Translations under genes and position numbers: made by a program
NCBI RefSeq assembly: GCF_023715245.1
Contig: NZ_JAMBNV010000005.1
Coordinates: 62,001-126,000 of the forward strand
Length of the DNA stretch: 64,000 nucleotides
Reading direction: 5' to 3'
Origin: Sporosarcina luteola
GTDB taxonomy: Bacteria > Bacillota > Bacilli > Bacillales_A > Planococcaceae
Notes under the pieces: generated by a model
Database searches by the model: none
Seen by the model: the letters and a program-made list of their open reading frames with translations, nothing else
What the model was told of the DNA's origin: nothing
Shown: in pieces, positions 46,191 to 53,845 of the stretch
Layout of the letters: the number at the start of each line of letters is the position of its first letter
How positions within the stretch are numbered: the stretch's first letter is position 1

Positions 46191-46245
46191 TTGTGATCAA
46201 TAATCTTATTGTGACAAAACAATTATCTCGATTGTTCACAATTGA
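46191..46245. promoter_or_regulatory. cluster of Rex-like half-sites upstream of cydA
   Basis: TTGTGATCAA (46191), TTATTGTGACAAAACAATT (46207) and ATTGTTCACAATTGA (46231) carry TTGTGA or TCACAA half-sites. Rex represses cyd operons in related bacteria through TTGTGA-N6-TCACAA sites; none here is a full 18-bp match, so the assignment is tentative. They lie 165-220 bp upstream of the cydA start. Confidence 0.4.
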
Positions 46246-46275
46246 TCAGCGAGGTGAATTAGAAAGGTTTAAAAG

Positions 46276-46332
46276 ATGTTTAATTATAAAAAAATTACTA
46301 TATCATTTATTTTCGTAAGAATCCCTGTATAA
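46276..46332 (+). CDS. possible 18-residue peptide ORF
   Basis: ATG at 46276 follows AGAAAGG by eight bases and opens an 18-codon frame (MFNYKKITISF, ending VRIPV). A small hairpin (CCTGT with ACAGG) and T-rich sequence follow. It would diverge from cydA. No homologue is recognised and the coding evidence is weak. Confidence 0.22.
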   Translation: MFNYKKITISFIFVRIPV

Positions 46333-46350
46333 AACAGGAACCTTCATTTT

Positions 46351-46394
46351 TAAAAAAATAAAAACAGCCAGTGTGAATAAGTACACACTGGCTG
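46351..46394 (-). terminator. terminator of the ZIP transporter gene
   Basis: An 11-bp perfect stem (CAGCCAGTGTG with CACACTGGCTG, 8-base loop) followed on the minus strand by TTTTTATTTTTTT. Confidence 0.92.
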
Positions 46395-46464
46395 CTCTAT
46401 GAAATGTATTATTTTTTTATACAGCGTTGTCTTCTGGATAGTAGCAGATAGTATTGTTCATCCC

Positions 46465-47283
46465 TTATCCAAATGCGACATCAAGTATCATCATGACTGC
46501 AAATCCTAGCATTAAGCATATCGATGCCAAGTCTTTATTGCCATTTTCCTGTGATCCGGGGATAACCTCTTCCACTACTACAAAAATCATTGCCCCTGCA
46601 GCAAAGCTTAAGGCGAATGGAAGAAGGGGCTGCATCGTTGTCACTGCAATTACACCGATTACAGCTGAAATAGGTTCAACCGCACCTGAAAATTGTCCAT
46701 AGAAGAAACTTTTCCTGCGTGACATTCCGTCTCTCCGCAGTGGCATTGAAACCGCTGTCCCTTCGGGGAAGTTTTGGATTCCGATTCCAATTGCCAAAGC
46801 AATAGCGGCTGCCATTGTCGCGGATGGCATACCTGCCGCCACAGCACCGAAGGCAACCCCGATTGCTAAACCTTCAGGTATATTGTGTAACGTAATCGCA
46901 AATACGAGAAGGGTGCTCCGCCGTCTGCTGGCAGGATTGATGCCCTCAGCGTCTTTCATGGAAGAGCTCGGATGCAAGTGGGGAATGATCTTATCCGCTA
47001 TCCACAGAAAGAGGCCTCCCAATAAAAAGCCGATAGCTGCCGGAAACCACGATGGAAACGAACTATTTTGTTCAGCCATTTCAATGGAAGGTGCGAGTAA
47101 CGACCAAAAACTTGCCGCAATCATTACACCACCCGCAAACCCCAACATCCCATCCATCAACTTCTGATTGACTTTCTTCGTTGTAAAGACCAAAGCTGCT
47201 CCGACAGCAGTCATTCCCCACGTGAATAAAGTGGCGATCAATGCCTGTGCAATCGGATTCAGTCCTATAAAATAATCCAACAT
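46465..47283 (-). CDS. ZIP-family metal transporter
   Basis: A 272-residue membrane protein with eight predicted helices. The binuclear metal-site motifs are in helix 4 ([18 protein letters not shown]) and helix 5 ([15 protein letters not shown]). A His-rich cytoplasmic loop ([10 protein letters not shown]) follows helix 3. Likely imports zinc or other divalent metals, similar to ZupT-type proteins. ATG at 47283; GAGGGTG seven bases upstream. Monocistronic. Confidence 0.93.
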   Translation of the reverse strand: MLDYFIGLNPIAQALIATLFTWGMTAVGAALVFTTKKVNQKLMDGMLGFAGGVMIAASFWSLLAPSIEMAEQNSSFPSWFPAAIGFLLGGLFLWIADKIIPHLHPSSSMKDAEGINPASRRRSTLLVFAITLHNIPEGLAIGVAFGAVAAGMPSATMAAAIALAIGIGIQNFPEGTAVSMPLRRDGMSRRKSFFYGQFSGAVEPISAVIGVIAVTTMQPLLPFALSFAAGAMIFVVVEEVIPGSQENGNKDLASICLMLGFAVMMILDVAFG

Positions 47284-47470
47284 CAATAGTCACCCTCTTA
47301 TGTCTTAATTGTATAGATTATCGCTATTATATGCGCGATGTTTCCTTCGTGCAACATTTAATTTTCGAGTATTTCCTGTTAGAATATAATATCCCCCATA
47401 ACATTGCATGATATGATTAAGAAATGGCATTGAGCAACAATTACACAAGGATTTTTAGGAGTGACGAACA

Positions 47471-48112
47471 ATGGATAAAAAAGAGCGACAATTAGTTGAT
47501 TACTACTACACTAAGTTTGCAGATAGAAGCTTTGATGAAAAAGATGTCTTAAGCTTTTTACTGTTTATAAGAGAAGATGTGCAAGACAATAAAGTGATGA
47601 AGGAACTGGGAGACTTTATTGTACAAAGGGAAAATTGTACAGGGTACGTCAAAGAATTTTTCGAGGAGTGCAAGCAGATTATTGAAAACCTCGGCAAAGG
47701 AAGAAAGCAAAAGATCGAGAACCTGTTCTCCTTTAAGGAGATTCGGAACGGCTTCAACGCGTTTTTCATCGACCAAGGTTATGAAAAAATGACACCCGAA
47801 GTAATTAACGACTTCATTTTATGTATTATTTCCTTATTGCAAAACGTTAAACTACTATCGGGCAGCTCCAATAAGGAAATTGGCCACTTAAGTTTTGCTG
47901 CATCCAGCAAAGAATTATTTTTAATGGGCAATATGAAAGCATTACATAAAGGGCGATTCATACCCGTGACATTCCCTGTCCTATCCGTAAGGAACATGTA
48001 CGAGAAGATTAAACCACAAGATGAAAACGACACCCCTTATCTATTTGATAATGAAATTATACAGGTCGAAAATAATAACGGACAAATCATCATTACCTTC
48101 CCTACAATATAA
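47471..48112 (+). CDS. hypothetical protein, 213 residues
   Basis: Not recognised. A soluble, Lys/Glu-rich, mainly helical N-terminal half (LVDYYYTKFADRSFDEKDV; FFEECKQIIENLGKGRKQK) is followed by a more beta-like C-terminus (FIPVTFPVLSVRNMYE; IIQVENNNGQIIITFPTI). No signal peptide or membrane segment. TAGGAGTG is seven bases before the ATG, so it is a genuine gene. Nothing in the context indicates a role. A tandem MITE-like element follows. Confidence 0.7.
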   Translation: MDKKERQLVDYYYTKFADRSFDEKDVLSFLLFIREDVQDNKVMKELGDFIVQRENCTGYVKEFFEECKQIIENLGKGRKQKIENLFSFKEIRNGFNAFFIDQGYEKMTPEVINDFILCIISLLQNVKLLSGSSNKEIGHLSFAASSKELFLMGNMKALHKGRFIPVTFPVLSVRNMYEKIKPQDENDTPYLFDNEIIQVENNNGQIIITFPTI

Positions 48113-48138
48113 AAAGCCTTTTAATATTTTTTTACTTA

Positions 48139-48285
48139 GGTGCCTGTGCATGACACAATTCAGTTAATACACTACAATTGCATAAATGAAAAACGGGAAG
48201 CTCATCGGATCGTCATTTGGTGGGCTTCCCTTTGTATTTATATAACTTTTAGTGAATTGTCATAAATGCACCGTGCACAGGCACC
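48139..48285. mobile_element. MITE-like palindromic element, copy 1
   Basis: A 147-bp element bounded by the inverted repeats GGTGCCTGTGCA and TGCACAGGCACC. Nested inverted repeats (ACAATTCA with TGAATTGT; GGGAAGC with GCTTCCC) would fold the whole element into one long hairpin. It has no transposase. A second copy follows after six bases. Confidence 0.78.
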
Positions 48286-48291
48286 GAAACA

Positions 48292-48431
48292 GGTACCGAG
48301 ACAATTCAGTCAATACACTACAATTGCATAAATAGAAAACGGGAAGCTTTCCAAATCGGTATTTGGTGAGCTTCCCTTTGTATTTATATAACTTTTTATG
48401 AATTGTCATAAATGCACCGTGCACAGGCACC
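48292..48431. mobile_element. MITE-like palindromic element, copy 2
   Basis: A 140-bp near copy in the same orientation. The right inverted repeat TGCACAGGCACC region is identical to copy 1; the left end is degraded to GGTACCGAGACAATTCAG. The central hairpin is better paired here (GGGAAGCT, CCAAAT with ATTTGG, AGCTTCCC). The rest of the gap to 48548 holds nothing I can identify. Confidence 0.78.
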
Positions 48432-48548
48432 AACATAAATGCCAATTTACGGAAGGAGAAATTGCTCAATAGTAGACTCCACTGGGACTCCGCCCAATTC
48501 CACTAGTAATTAGGCTCCCTAAACATTTTTAATTTATTTAAAAAACCT

Positions 48549-48577
48549 TTGACTTTTTTTCAAAGAAACAGTACGAT
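48549..48577 (+). promoter_or_regulatory. sigma-A promoter of the ureohydrolase gene
   Basis: TTGACT, 17 bases, TACGAT, giving a start near 48584 and a leader of about 45 bases. Confidence 0.65.
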
Positions 48578-48629
48578 TCATTTTAGAAGTTGACTAATTT
48601 TCAAAACACATCGAAAGGAATTGATTTAA

Positions 48630-49577
48630 TTGACTAACATTCTTTATGGTAATACACCTTGCTTTTTAGGAGCAGAAAACATCTCTGCTACTAAATCTTT
48701 CGAGAATATAGATGCCGTCGTATACGGAATTCCATGGGAAGGAGCCGTTACATGGGGAGATTACACAGGTTGTGAACTTGGCCCGAAAGTGATGCGCTTA
48801 ACTTCTGCTCGTTATAGCGGTTATTTACCGGAACTTGATCATATTGATGTGTTTGAACATATGAAAATCGGAGATATCGGAGACATCGATGTCGTACCCG
48901 CTGATGTAGATGAAACAATGAATCGCATTACAAAATTTTCGAGCGATCTATGGAAAAGTGGGAAATTTCTTATTGGCTTAGGCGGCGATCATGGCGTTAC
49001 TTTCCCAATCGTGAAAGCGCTTGCTGAAACGGGTAAAAAAATCGGCATCATTCATCTTGATGCACATTACGACAACCTCCCTTCTCATAACGGAGACCAA
49101 TATGCACGTTGCAGCCCGTTTGCCCGTCTATACGAGCAAGAAGGCGTCCGCAATGAAAGTATCATCCATACAGGGATTCACGGGCCAAGAAATATGCCCG
49201 AAGCTGGCCGTAATGCGAAGGAAGCCGGCGCTGTTACAGTAACAATTAACGATATTCGAAATGCGAAAGACTTAAAGGCATTTGCTGGTGAACTATATGC
49301 AATGGCAAGCAAAGATGTAGATTGTGTCTACCTAAGCATCTGCAGTGACGTGCTAGATTTTGCGTTCAACCCTGGCGGTCCAGTTGACGGCAACGGTCTA
49401 ACTTCTTATGAGCTACTTACGCTTGTCTACGAAATTTGCAAGCAAGGTGTCATCGGGATGGATTTCGTGGAAATCTACCCACAACAAGATCCGAACCAAA
49501 ACTCAGCGCACTTTGTTTCAACAGTCGTTTTATATGCACTCGCTGGTGAAATTGCTCACAAACAACAAAACTTGTAA
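48630..49577 (+). CDS. ureohydrolase (agmatinase/arginase family) with an altered metal site
   Basis: A 315-residue arginase-fold enzyme. GLGGDHGVTFP (His121) and HLDAHYDNL (Asp144, His146, Asp148) supply four metal ligands. The third motif, normally SxDxDxxD, reads SICSDVLD (236-243), so Cys238 replaces the first Asp ligand while Asp240 stays. MDFVEIYPQQD gives the conserved Glu281. The N-terminal motif GIPWEGAVTWGDYTGCELGP also differs from agmatinase. It would hydrolyse a guanidino, formimino or related compound to urea or formamide; substrate unknown. TTG start nine bases after AAAGGAA. Followed by a regulator and an NRAMP-related transporter in the same direction. Confidence 0.85.
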   Translation: MTNILYGNTPCFLGAENISATKSFENIDAVVYGIPWEGAVTWGDYTGCELGPKVMRLTSARYSGYLPELDHIDVFEHMKIGDIGDIDVVPADVDETMNRITKFSSDLWKSGKFLIGLGGDHGVTFPIVKALAETGKKIGIIHLDAHYDNLPSHNGDQYARCSPFARLYEQEGVRNESIIHTGIHGPRNMPEAGRNAKEAGAVTVTINDIRNAKDLKAFAGELYAMASKDVDCVYLSICSDVLDFAFNPGGPVDGNGLTSYELLTLVYEICKQGVIGMDFVEIYPQQDPNQNSAHFVSTVVLYALAGEIAHKQQNL

Positions 49578-49597
49578 TTCCCTACCCCGTAAATTTT

Positions 49598-49630
49598 AAG
49601 TCTTCAACCCTATCATGAGGTTGAAGACTT
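49598..49630. terminator. hairpin after the ureohydrolase gene
   Basis: A perfect 12-bp stem (AAGTCTTCAACC with GGTTGAAGACTT) and a 9-base loop. There is no T run on the plus strand, so it may attenuate or protect the message rather than fully terminate. Confidence 0.6.
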
Positions 49631-49645
49631 CTATGCAAAGCGTGA

Positions 49646-49659
49646 TTAAAGCGCTTACA
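49646..49659. promoter_or_regulatory. cre-like box (CcpA) before the PAS-HTH regulator
   Basis: TTAAAGCGCTTACA matches the cre consensus TGWAANCGNTWWCA except at the second base. It lies 26 bp before the chosen regulator start and suggests carbon control of the regulator and transporter. Confidence 0.55.
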
Positions 49660-49685
49660 TAAGAAATTGAAAAATGGTGATAAAA

Positions 49686-50330
49686 ATGGCTGATACAAAC
49701 GGAGAAATTAACAATATTTTGAAGCGCTACGAGCCTATTGCTGATATGATTCATGCCACTTTTGGCAGCAATTGTGAAGTCGTCATACATGATCTAAGCA
49801 ATGTCCAATCTTCCCTTGTTTATATTCAAGGAAACGTGACAGGTCGTGAAGTAGGTGCCCCTACAACCGAAGTTATTTTGAAACAACTACGCCAACATGG
49901 CAATGAAGTGAAAGATAAACTTGGATTTACGACACGAACGTCAGACGGGAAAATGGTGAAAACCTCCATCTCTTTCATTCGGAACAATGAAGGTGAAGTC
50001 ATTGGTTATTTGGGCATAAACTTCGATATTACTGCTTTTTCAATGGTTAACCAAGTGATGAAAGAATTTATCACTGTATACGATGCAGAAGAAAGTAGTA
50101 ATCACCTGGATGAATCTTATGCGAAGAATATCGATGAAGTTTTTCATCATTTAATTAGCTCTGTAACGCTTGAAATCGGAGTTCCTATTCCAGAAATGTC
50201 CCGAAACGAGCGCATTCGTTTTGTTCAGAAGTTGGAAGAGAGAGGCGCTTTCCTAATCCAAGGGTCCGGTGACCGCATCGCTACTGTGCTGGGTGTTTCA
50301 AAACAAACGATCTATAACTATTTAGAATGA
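49686..50330 (+). CDS. YheO-like PAS / helix-turn-helix regulator
   Basis: A 214-residue regulator. Residues about 10-125 form a YheO-type PAS ligand domain (RYEPIADMIHATFGSNCEVV, VIGYLGINFDITAF) and the C-terminus is an HTH_22 domain (FVQKLEERGAFLIQGSGD, then VLGVSKQTIYNYLE). Relatives such as DabR respond to small amino-acid-derived ligands. ATG at 49686 is preferred because GGTGAT, a match to the anti-Shine-Dalgarno, is four bases upstream. It lies between the ureohydrolase and transporter genes and likely senses their substrate. Confidence 0.88.
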   Translation: MADTNGEINNILKRYEPIADMIHATFGSNCEVVIHDLSNVQSSLVYIQGNVTGREVGAPTTEVILKQLRQHGNEVKDKLGFTTRTSDGKMVKTSISFIRNNEGEVIGYLGINFDITAFSMVNQVMKEFITVYDAEESSNHLDESYAKNIDEVFHHLISSVTLEIGVPIPEMSRNERIRFVQKLEERGAFLIQGSGDRIATVLGVSKQTIYNYLE

Positions 50331-50430
50331 ATTATAGAAAATAGAATATACACATGATGAAATCCTAGTTGGTTTCATCCACCATAAATAAACGAAATAT
50401 TTCAAACGTTGAAACGAGAGGTGTACTACA

Positions 50431-51690
50431 ATGACGAATGTTGAACTTGAGAACGTCCAAGTTGCAGAGAGAAAATCATTACTAGATAGATTAAAAGTGA
50501 TTGGTCCTGGCGCCATCATTACTGCTTCTTTTATTGGTCCGGGAACAGTAACAACTGCTACTCGAGCAGGTGCCTCGTATGGATATGCAATCCTCTGGGC
50601 GGTCGTCTTTTCGATCATCGCGACAATCGTGTTGCAAGAAATGACAGCACGTCTCGGCATAATTACGCGCAAAGGTCTGGGGGAAGCCGTTCGTGAACAA
50701 TTCTCCAATCCCATATTAAAATATGGCTCCATGTGGCTTGTCATGATTGCAATCAGCGTCGGGTGTGCTGCTTATATGGCCGGTGATCTGCTCGGGACAT
50801 CGCTCGGCATTTCAACGTTGACGGGCATTTCACCAAATGTGCTCGGTCCAATTGTAGGCATCATCATTTTATTTATTGGACTGAGCGGAAGTTATAAATT
50901 GATTGAACGGGTCATGGTCGCTTTGATTGCCATCATGAGTTTGACGTTCATTACGACGATGTTTGTCGCAAAGCCTAACCTTGGCGAATTGTTCCAAGGT
51001 GCATTCCTTCCGACGATCCCAAGCGGTTCCATCATTATGATCATAGCGCTGATCGGAACGACTGTTGTACCCTATAATTTATTTTTACATTCCTCCATGG
51101 TACAGGAACGTTGGAATAAACCGACTGACTTGAAAGAAGCGCGCATTGATACGATTGTCTCGATCAGTATCGGCGGACTGATTACAGCGGCGGTGTTAAT
51201 TACCGCGGGTGCGATGATTCAAGGTGTTGAAGTTTCAGGCGCTGCAGACTTATCCCTTCAGCTGGAACCTATTTTAGGACAATGGGCGAAAGCGTTCATG
51301 AGCCTCGGACTGTTTGCAGCAGGATTTTCTTCGGCACTCGCTTCCCCGCTCGGAGCGGCGATGACCGTAAGTAGTGTGTTGAAATGGGAAAACGGCATGA
51401 AGGACAAGCGTTTCAAAACTGTCTTCGCAACTGTGATGATCATCGGCATCGTCTGTTCAGGTCTTGGCTTTAATCCTCTCGACGTGTTATTGTTCGCACA
51501 AGCGCTGAACGGTATTTTACTCCCAGTAATCGTCATTACGCTTCTTGTAATAATGAATAACAAAAAGCGTCTCGGTGAATTTGGAAACTCTGTGAAGGCC
51601 AATATTATCGGCGGAATCGTCGCTGTCATTTGTACGTTCCTCGGTATATATAGTTTGATCGATGCCATTAAAGCTTTTATTGGAGCGTAA
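50431..51690 (+). CDS. NRAMP-related transporter with a non-canonical substrate site
   Basis: A 419-residue membrane protein with about 11 helices and clear NRAMP homology. The two half-helix motifs that bind Mn/Fe are changed: helix 1 has IGPGTV (35-40) instead of DPGN, and helix 6 has VVPYN (212-216) instead of a Met-Pro-His-Asn motif. It thus lacks the usual metal-binding Asp, Asn and Met. It resembles the clade of Bacillus YcsG, which is encoded with 5-oxoprolinase genes, so transport of a small organic nitrogen compound is plausible. GAGAGGTG precedes the ATG. Confidence 0.85.
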   Translation: MTNVELENVQVAERKSLLDRLKVIGPGAIITASFIGPGTVTTATRAGASYGYAILWAVVFSIIATIVLQEMTARLGIITRKGLGEAVREQFSNPILKYGSMWLVMIAISVGCAAYMAGDLLGTSLGISTLTGISPNVLGPIVGIIILFIGLSGSYKLIERVMVALIAIMSLTFITTMFVAKPNLGELFQGAFLPTIPSGSIIMIIALIGTTVVPYNLFLHSSMVQERWNKPTDLKEARIDTIVSISIGGLITAAVLITAGAMIQGVEVSGAADLSLQLEPILGQWAKAFMSLGLFAAGFSSALASPLGAAMTVSSVLKWENGMKDKRFKTVFATVMIIGIVCSGLGFNPLDVLLFAQALNGILLPVIVITLLVIMNNKKRLGEFGNSVKANIIGGIVAVICTFLGIYSLIDAIKAFIGA

Positions 51691-51719
51691 ATGTTACGCT
51701 GCAAAGACAAAAAAGATAA

Positions 51720-51757
51720 AGAGAAGCACAAACCATGGACCCGGTTTGTGCTTCTTC
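51720..51757 (+). terminator. terminator of the ureohydrolase cassette
   Basis: A 12-bp perfect stem (GAAGCACAAACC with GGTTTGTGCTTC, 8-base loop) 30 bp after the transporter stop; only a short TTC follows. Confidence 0.75.
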
Positions 51758-51809
51758 AAAGCTAATTAAAGTCCTGATTGTTTAAACACGCCCGATTATT
51801 GAATATTGA

Positions 51810-52250
51810 TTAGCGAATAAATGCCGCTTCCCTTTCTGAAAGAGCATCCTCAAGCCATTGGGGGTGCATTGTTAACAAATCTTCTGGTAAATTGTCCTGA
51901 CTAAAAAATTTAATTTCAAGCGATTCATCTGAATTACATGTAAGTTCCCCGCCTGTAATTTCGGCAAGAAAACAAGTCGTAATAAAATGCACTACCTTGC
52001 CATTTGGATAATTGAACACTTGTGAATCTGGATCGGAATAAACACCAATCAGCTTTTTGATACTTATATCTAAATTCGTCTCTTCTTTTACTTCTCTCAT
52101 AACTGCTTCAGACACTGTTTCACCAATTTCCACATGTCCTGACGGGATTCCCCACAAACCCACATCAGCTCTTTTTTGCAATAAAACTTGATTCTCTGTG
52201 TTCAAAATAATTACAGCAACTCCAGCTTTTAAATCATCAATTTTTTTCAA
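51810..52250 (-). CDS. NUDIX hydrolase
   Basis: A 146-residue protein with the complete Nudix box, GHVEIGETVSEAVMREVKEETNLD, split here as GHVEIGETVSEA and REVKEETNLD (residues about 39-62). It hydrolyses a nucleoside diphosphate linked to another group; the substrate cannot be predicted. The start is TTG at 52250, seven bases after AAAGGAG. Stands alone. Confidence 0.92.
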   Translation of the reverse strand: MKKIDDLKAGVAVIILNTENQVLLQKRADVGLWGIPSGHVEIGETVSEAVMREVKEETNLDISIKKLIGVYSDPDSQVFNYPNGKVVHFITTCFLAEITGGELTCNSDESLEIKFFSQDNLPEDLLTMHPQWLEDALSEREAAFIR

Positions 52251-52307
52251 ATCAAAACTCCTTTCATAAAAAAACGGTCCAATTGCGATGCTGTTCTAAG
52301 AATAAAA

Positions 52308-52334
52308 GCGCAGTTCCTTGCTTCGGAAATGCGC
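52308..52334 (-). terminator. terminator-like hairpin
   Basis: GCGCA-G-TTCC pairs with GGAA-A-TGCGC around a 7-base loop; on the minus strand TTTTATTC follows. It lies between the MFS and NUDIX genes, beyond the MFS terminator. Confidence 0.5.
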
Positions 52335-52407
52335 CTGATTAATAGTATTCTTCATTCACAATAAAACTCCTTCTTACTGGCCCCCTGACAGTTTAGCTGC
52401 AAATTTA

Positions 52408-52451
52408 ATAAAAGGCATCCGGGAATGCTCTACTTCCAAAATGCCTTTTAT
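52408..52451 (-). terminator. terminator after the MFS transporter gene
   Basis: ATAAAAGGCAT pairs with ATGCCTTTTAT across a 22-base loop immediately beyond the stop codon; TTTTATTAAATTT follows on the minus strand. Confidence 0.7.
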
Positions 52452-52453
52452 TG

Positions 52454-53653
52454 TTATGTTTCCATACTCTTTCTCCGCGCAAGTCCGTAATAAGATAGAA
52501 GTGCAATGATAGATGTACCAAAAATGATGACCCCCATCGGGATTGCTGTTTCCTCTCCTGCGATGCCAACGAGCGGTGCAGTGATTGAGCCTAAGATGAA
52601 TGGCAATAATCCTAGCAACGCGGAAGCACTTCCTGCAATATGGCCTTGCGATTCCATCGCCAATGAAAACGAGGACGTAGCAATGATACCAATAGATGCA
52701 ACGAAAAAGAAGATGGGCACAACGATTGAGAGAAGCGGGCCGTGCACAAGAACCGCAATAAGTAAAAATGCGCCTGATGTGACGGAAATAAATAATCCTG
52801 TCTGTAAGAATCGCTGTTCAGAAACGATGCCCGTTAAACGCCCGACAACTTGCGAGCCGATGATGAGTCCTATTCCATTCATGCCGAATAACACACTAAA
52901 TAGTTGCGGCGAAACACCGTAAATCGTTTGATACACAAAGGGAGTACCCGCGACATAAGCGAAGATACCAGCCATGATGAACCCTTGTGCGAGTGCATAG
53001 CCCATAAAGCTACGATTTTTCAGTAATGATTGGAAGTTTTTAAATGTCTGGGTGAGATTGCTGGGGACTCGCATATCGTGCGATAATGATTCTTCCATCT
53101 TCCAAATCACAACAATGGCCAACAAAAGACCAATAATACTTAATGTGATAAATATGCCTTTCCAATCCGTAAACGCGAGAATAACTCCTCCTAGAAGAGG
53201 TGCGAGAATCGGCGCCAGGTTATTGATCAGCATGAGGAGTGCGAAAAACTTCGTTAATTCCCTTCCACTGTATACGTCCCGGACGACTGCCCTGGAGATG
53301 ACAATTCCCGCAGATGCCGCAAATCCTTGCAGGAAACGAGCCGCAATGAACAATCCAATATTAGGTGCAAAGGCACAAAGGATGGAGGCGGCCAAATAAA
53401 CGATCAGTGCAACGACTAACGGTTTCTTTCGTCCATGAACATCACTCATCGGACCTAGCACTAACTGTCCTAATCCAATTCCGACTAACGTCGCTGTCAG
53501 ACTCACTTGTACCAAGGAAGGAGTTGTGCCAAATGCAGTAACGATTGTCGGAAATGATGGCAAATACATATCAATGGTTAAAGGGCCCATCGCTGCAAGC
53601 GCCCCTAAAAGCAGTGCCAGCTTTAAGCGCTTAGCTCCTGTTAATGTTTTCAT
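52454..53653 (-). CDS. Bcr/CflA-type drug efflux transporter (MFS)
   Basis: A 399-residue 12-helix major facilitator. LGALAAMGPLTIDMYLPSFP at the start and the motif-A loop GPMSDVHGRKKPLVVAL are typical of the Bcr/CflA group; RFLQGFAASAGIVISRAVVRD is the group motif in helices 4-5. A proton-driven exporter of drugs or sulfonamide-like compounds. AAAGG precedes the ATG. Confidence 0.93.
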   Translation of the reverse strand: MKTLTGAKRLKLALLLGALAAMGPLTIDMYLPSFPTIVTAFGTTPSLVQVSLTATLVGIGLGQLVLGPMSDVHGRKKPLVVALIVYLAASILCAFAPNIGLFIAARFLQGFAASAGIVISRAVVRDVYSGRELTKFFALLMLINNLAPILAPLLGGVILAFTDWKGIFITLSIIGLLLAIVVIWKMEESLSHDMRVPSNLTQTFKNFQSLLKNRSFMGYALAQGFIMAGIFAYVAGTPFVYQTIYGVSPQLFSVLFGMNGIGLIIGSQVVGRLTGIVSEQRFLQTGLFISVTSGAFLLIAVLVHGPLLSIVVPIFFFVASIGIIATSSFSLAMESQGHIAGSASALLGLLPFILGSITAPLVGIAGEETAIPMGVIIFGTSIIALLSYYGLARRKSMET

Positions 53654-53786
53654 GATGTTTTCAACCTTTCTAAGCTTAAAGGCGGCAAATTCGTTACCTA
53701 CCTATGTAAACATAAGTTTCTACTTTATCACCAAAATGTCTAAAACGAAAGAATTAGGCTTCCCATTGAGTTCAGTTGATGAATTG

Positions 53787-53829
53787 CAAAAAAAAGAGCA
53801 ACCACCCAGAAAATCGGGAGTTGCTCTTT
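53787..53829 (-). terminator. terminator after the purine permease gene
   Basis: AAGAGCAAC pairs with GTTGCTCTT; on the minus strand eight T follow. Lies 17 bp past the stop codon. Confidence 0.88.
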
Positions 53830-53845
53830 TCGTTACTTGCAAAGT

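Noticed and set aside
48260..48469. Minus-strand frame across the MITE-like copies.
   Set aside because: It lies in palindromic repeat DNA and has no family resemblance or ribosome site.
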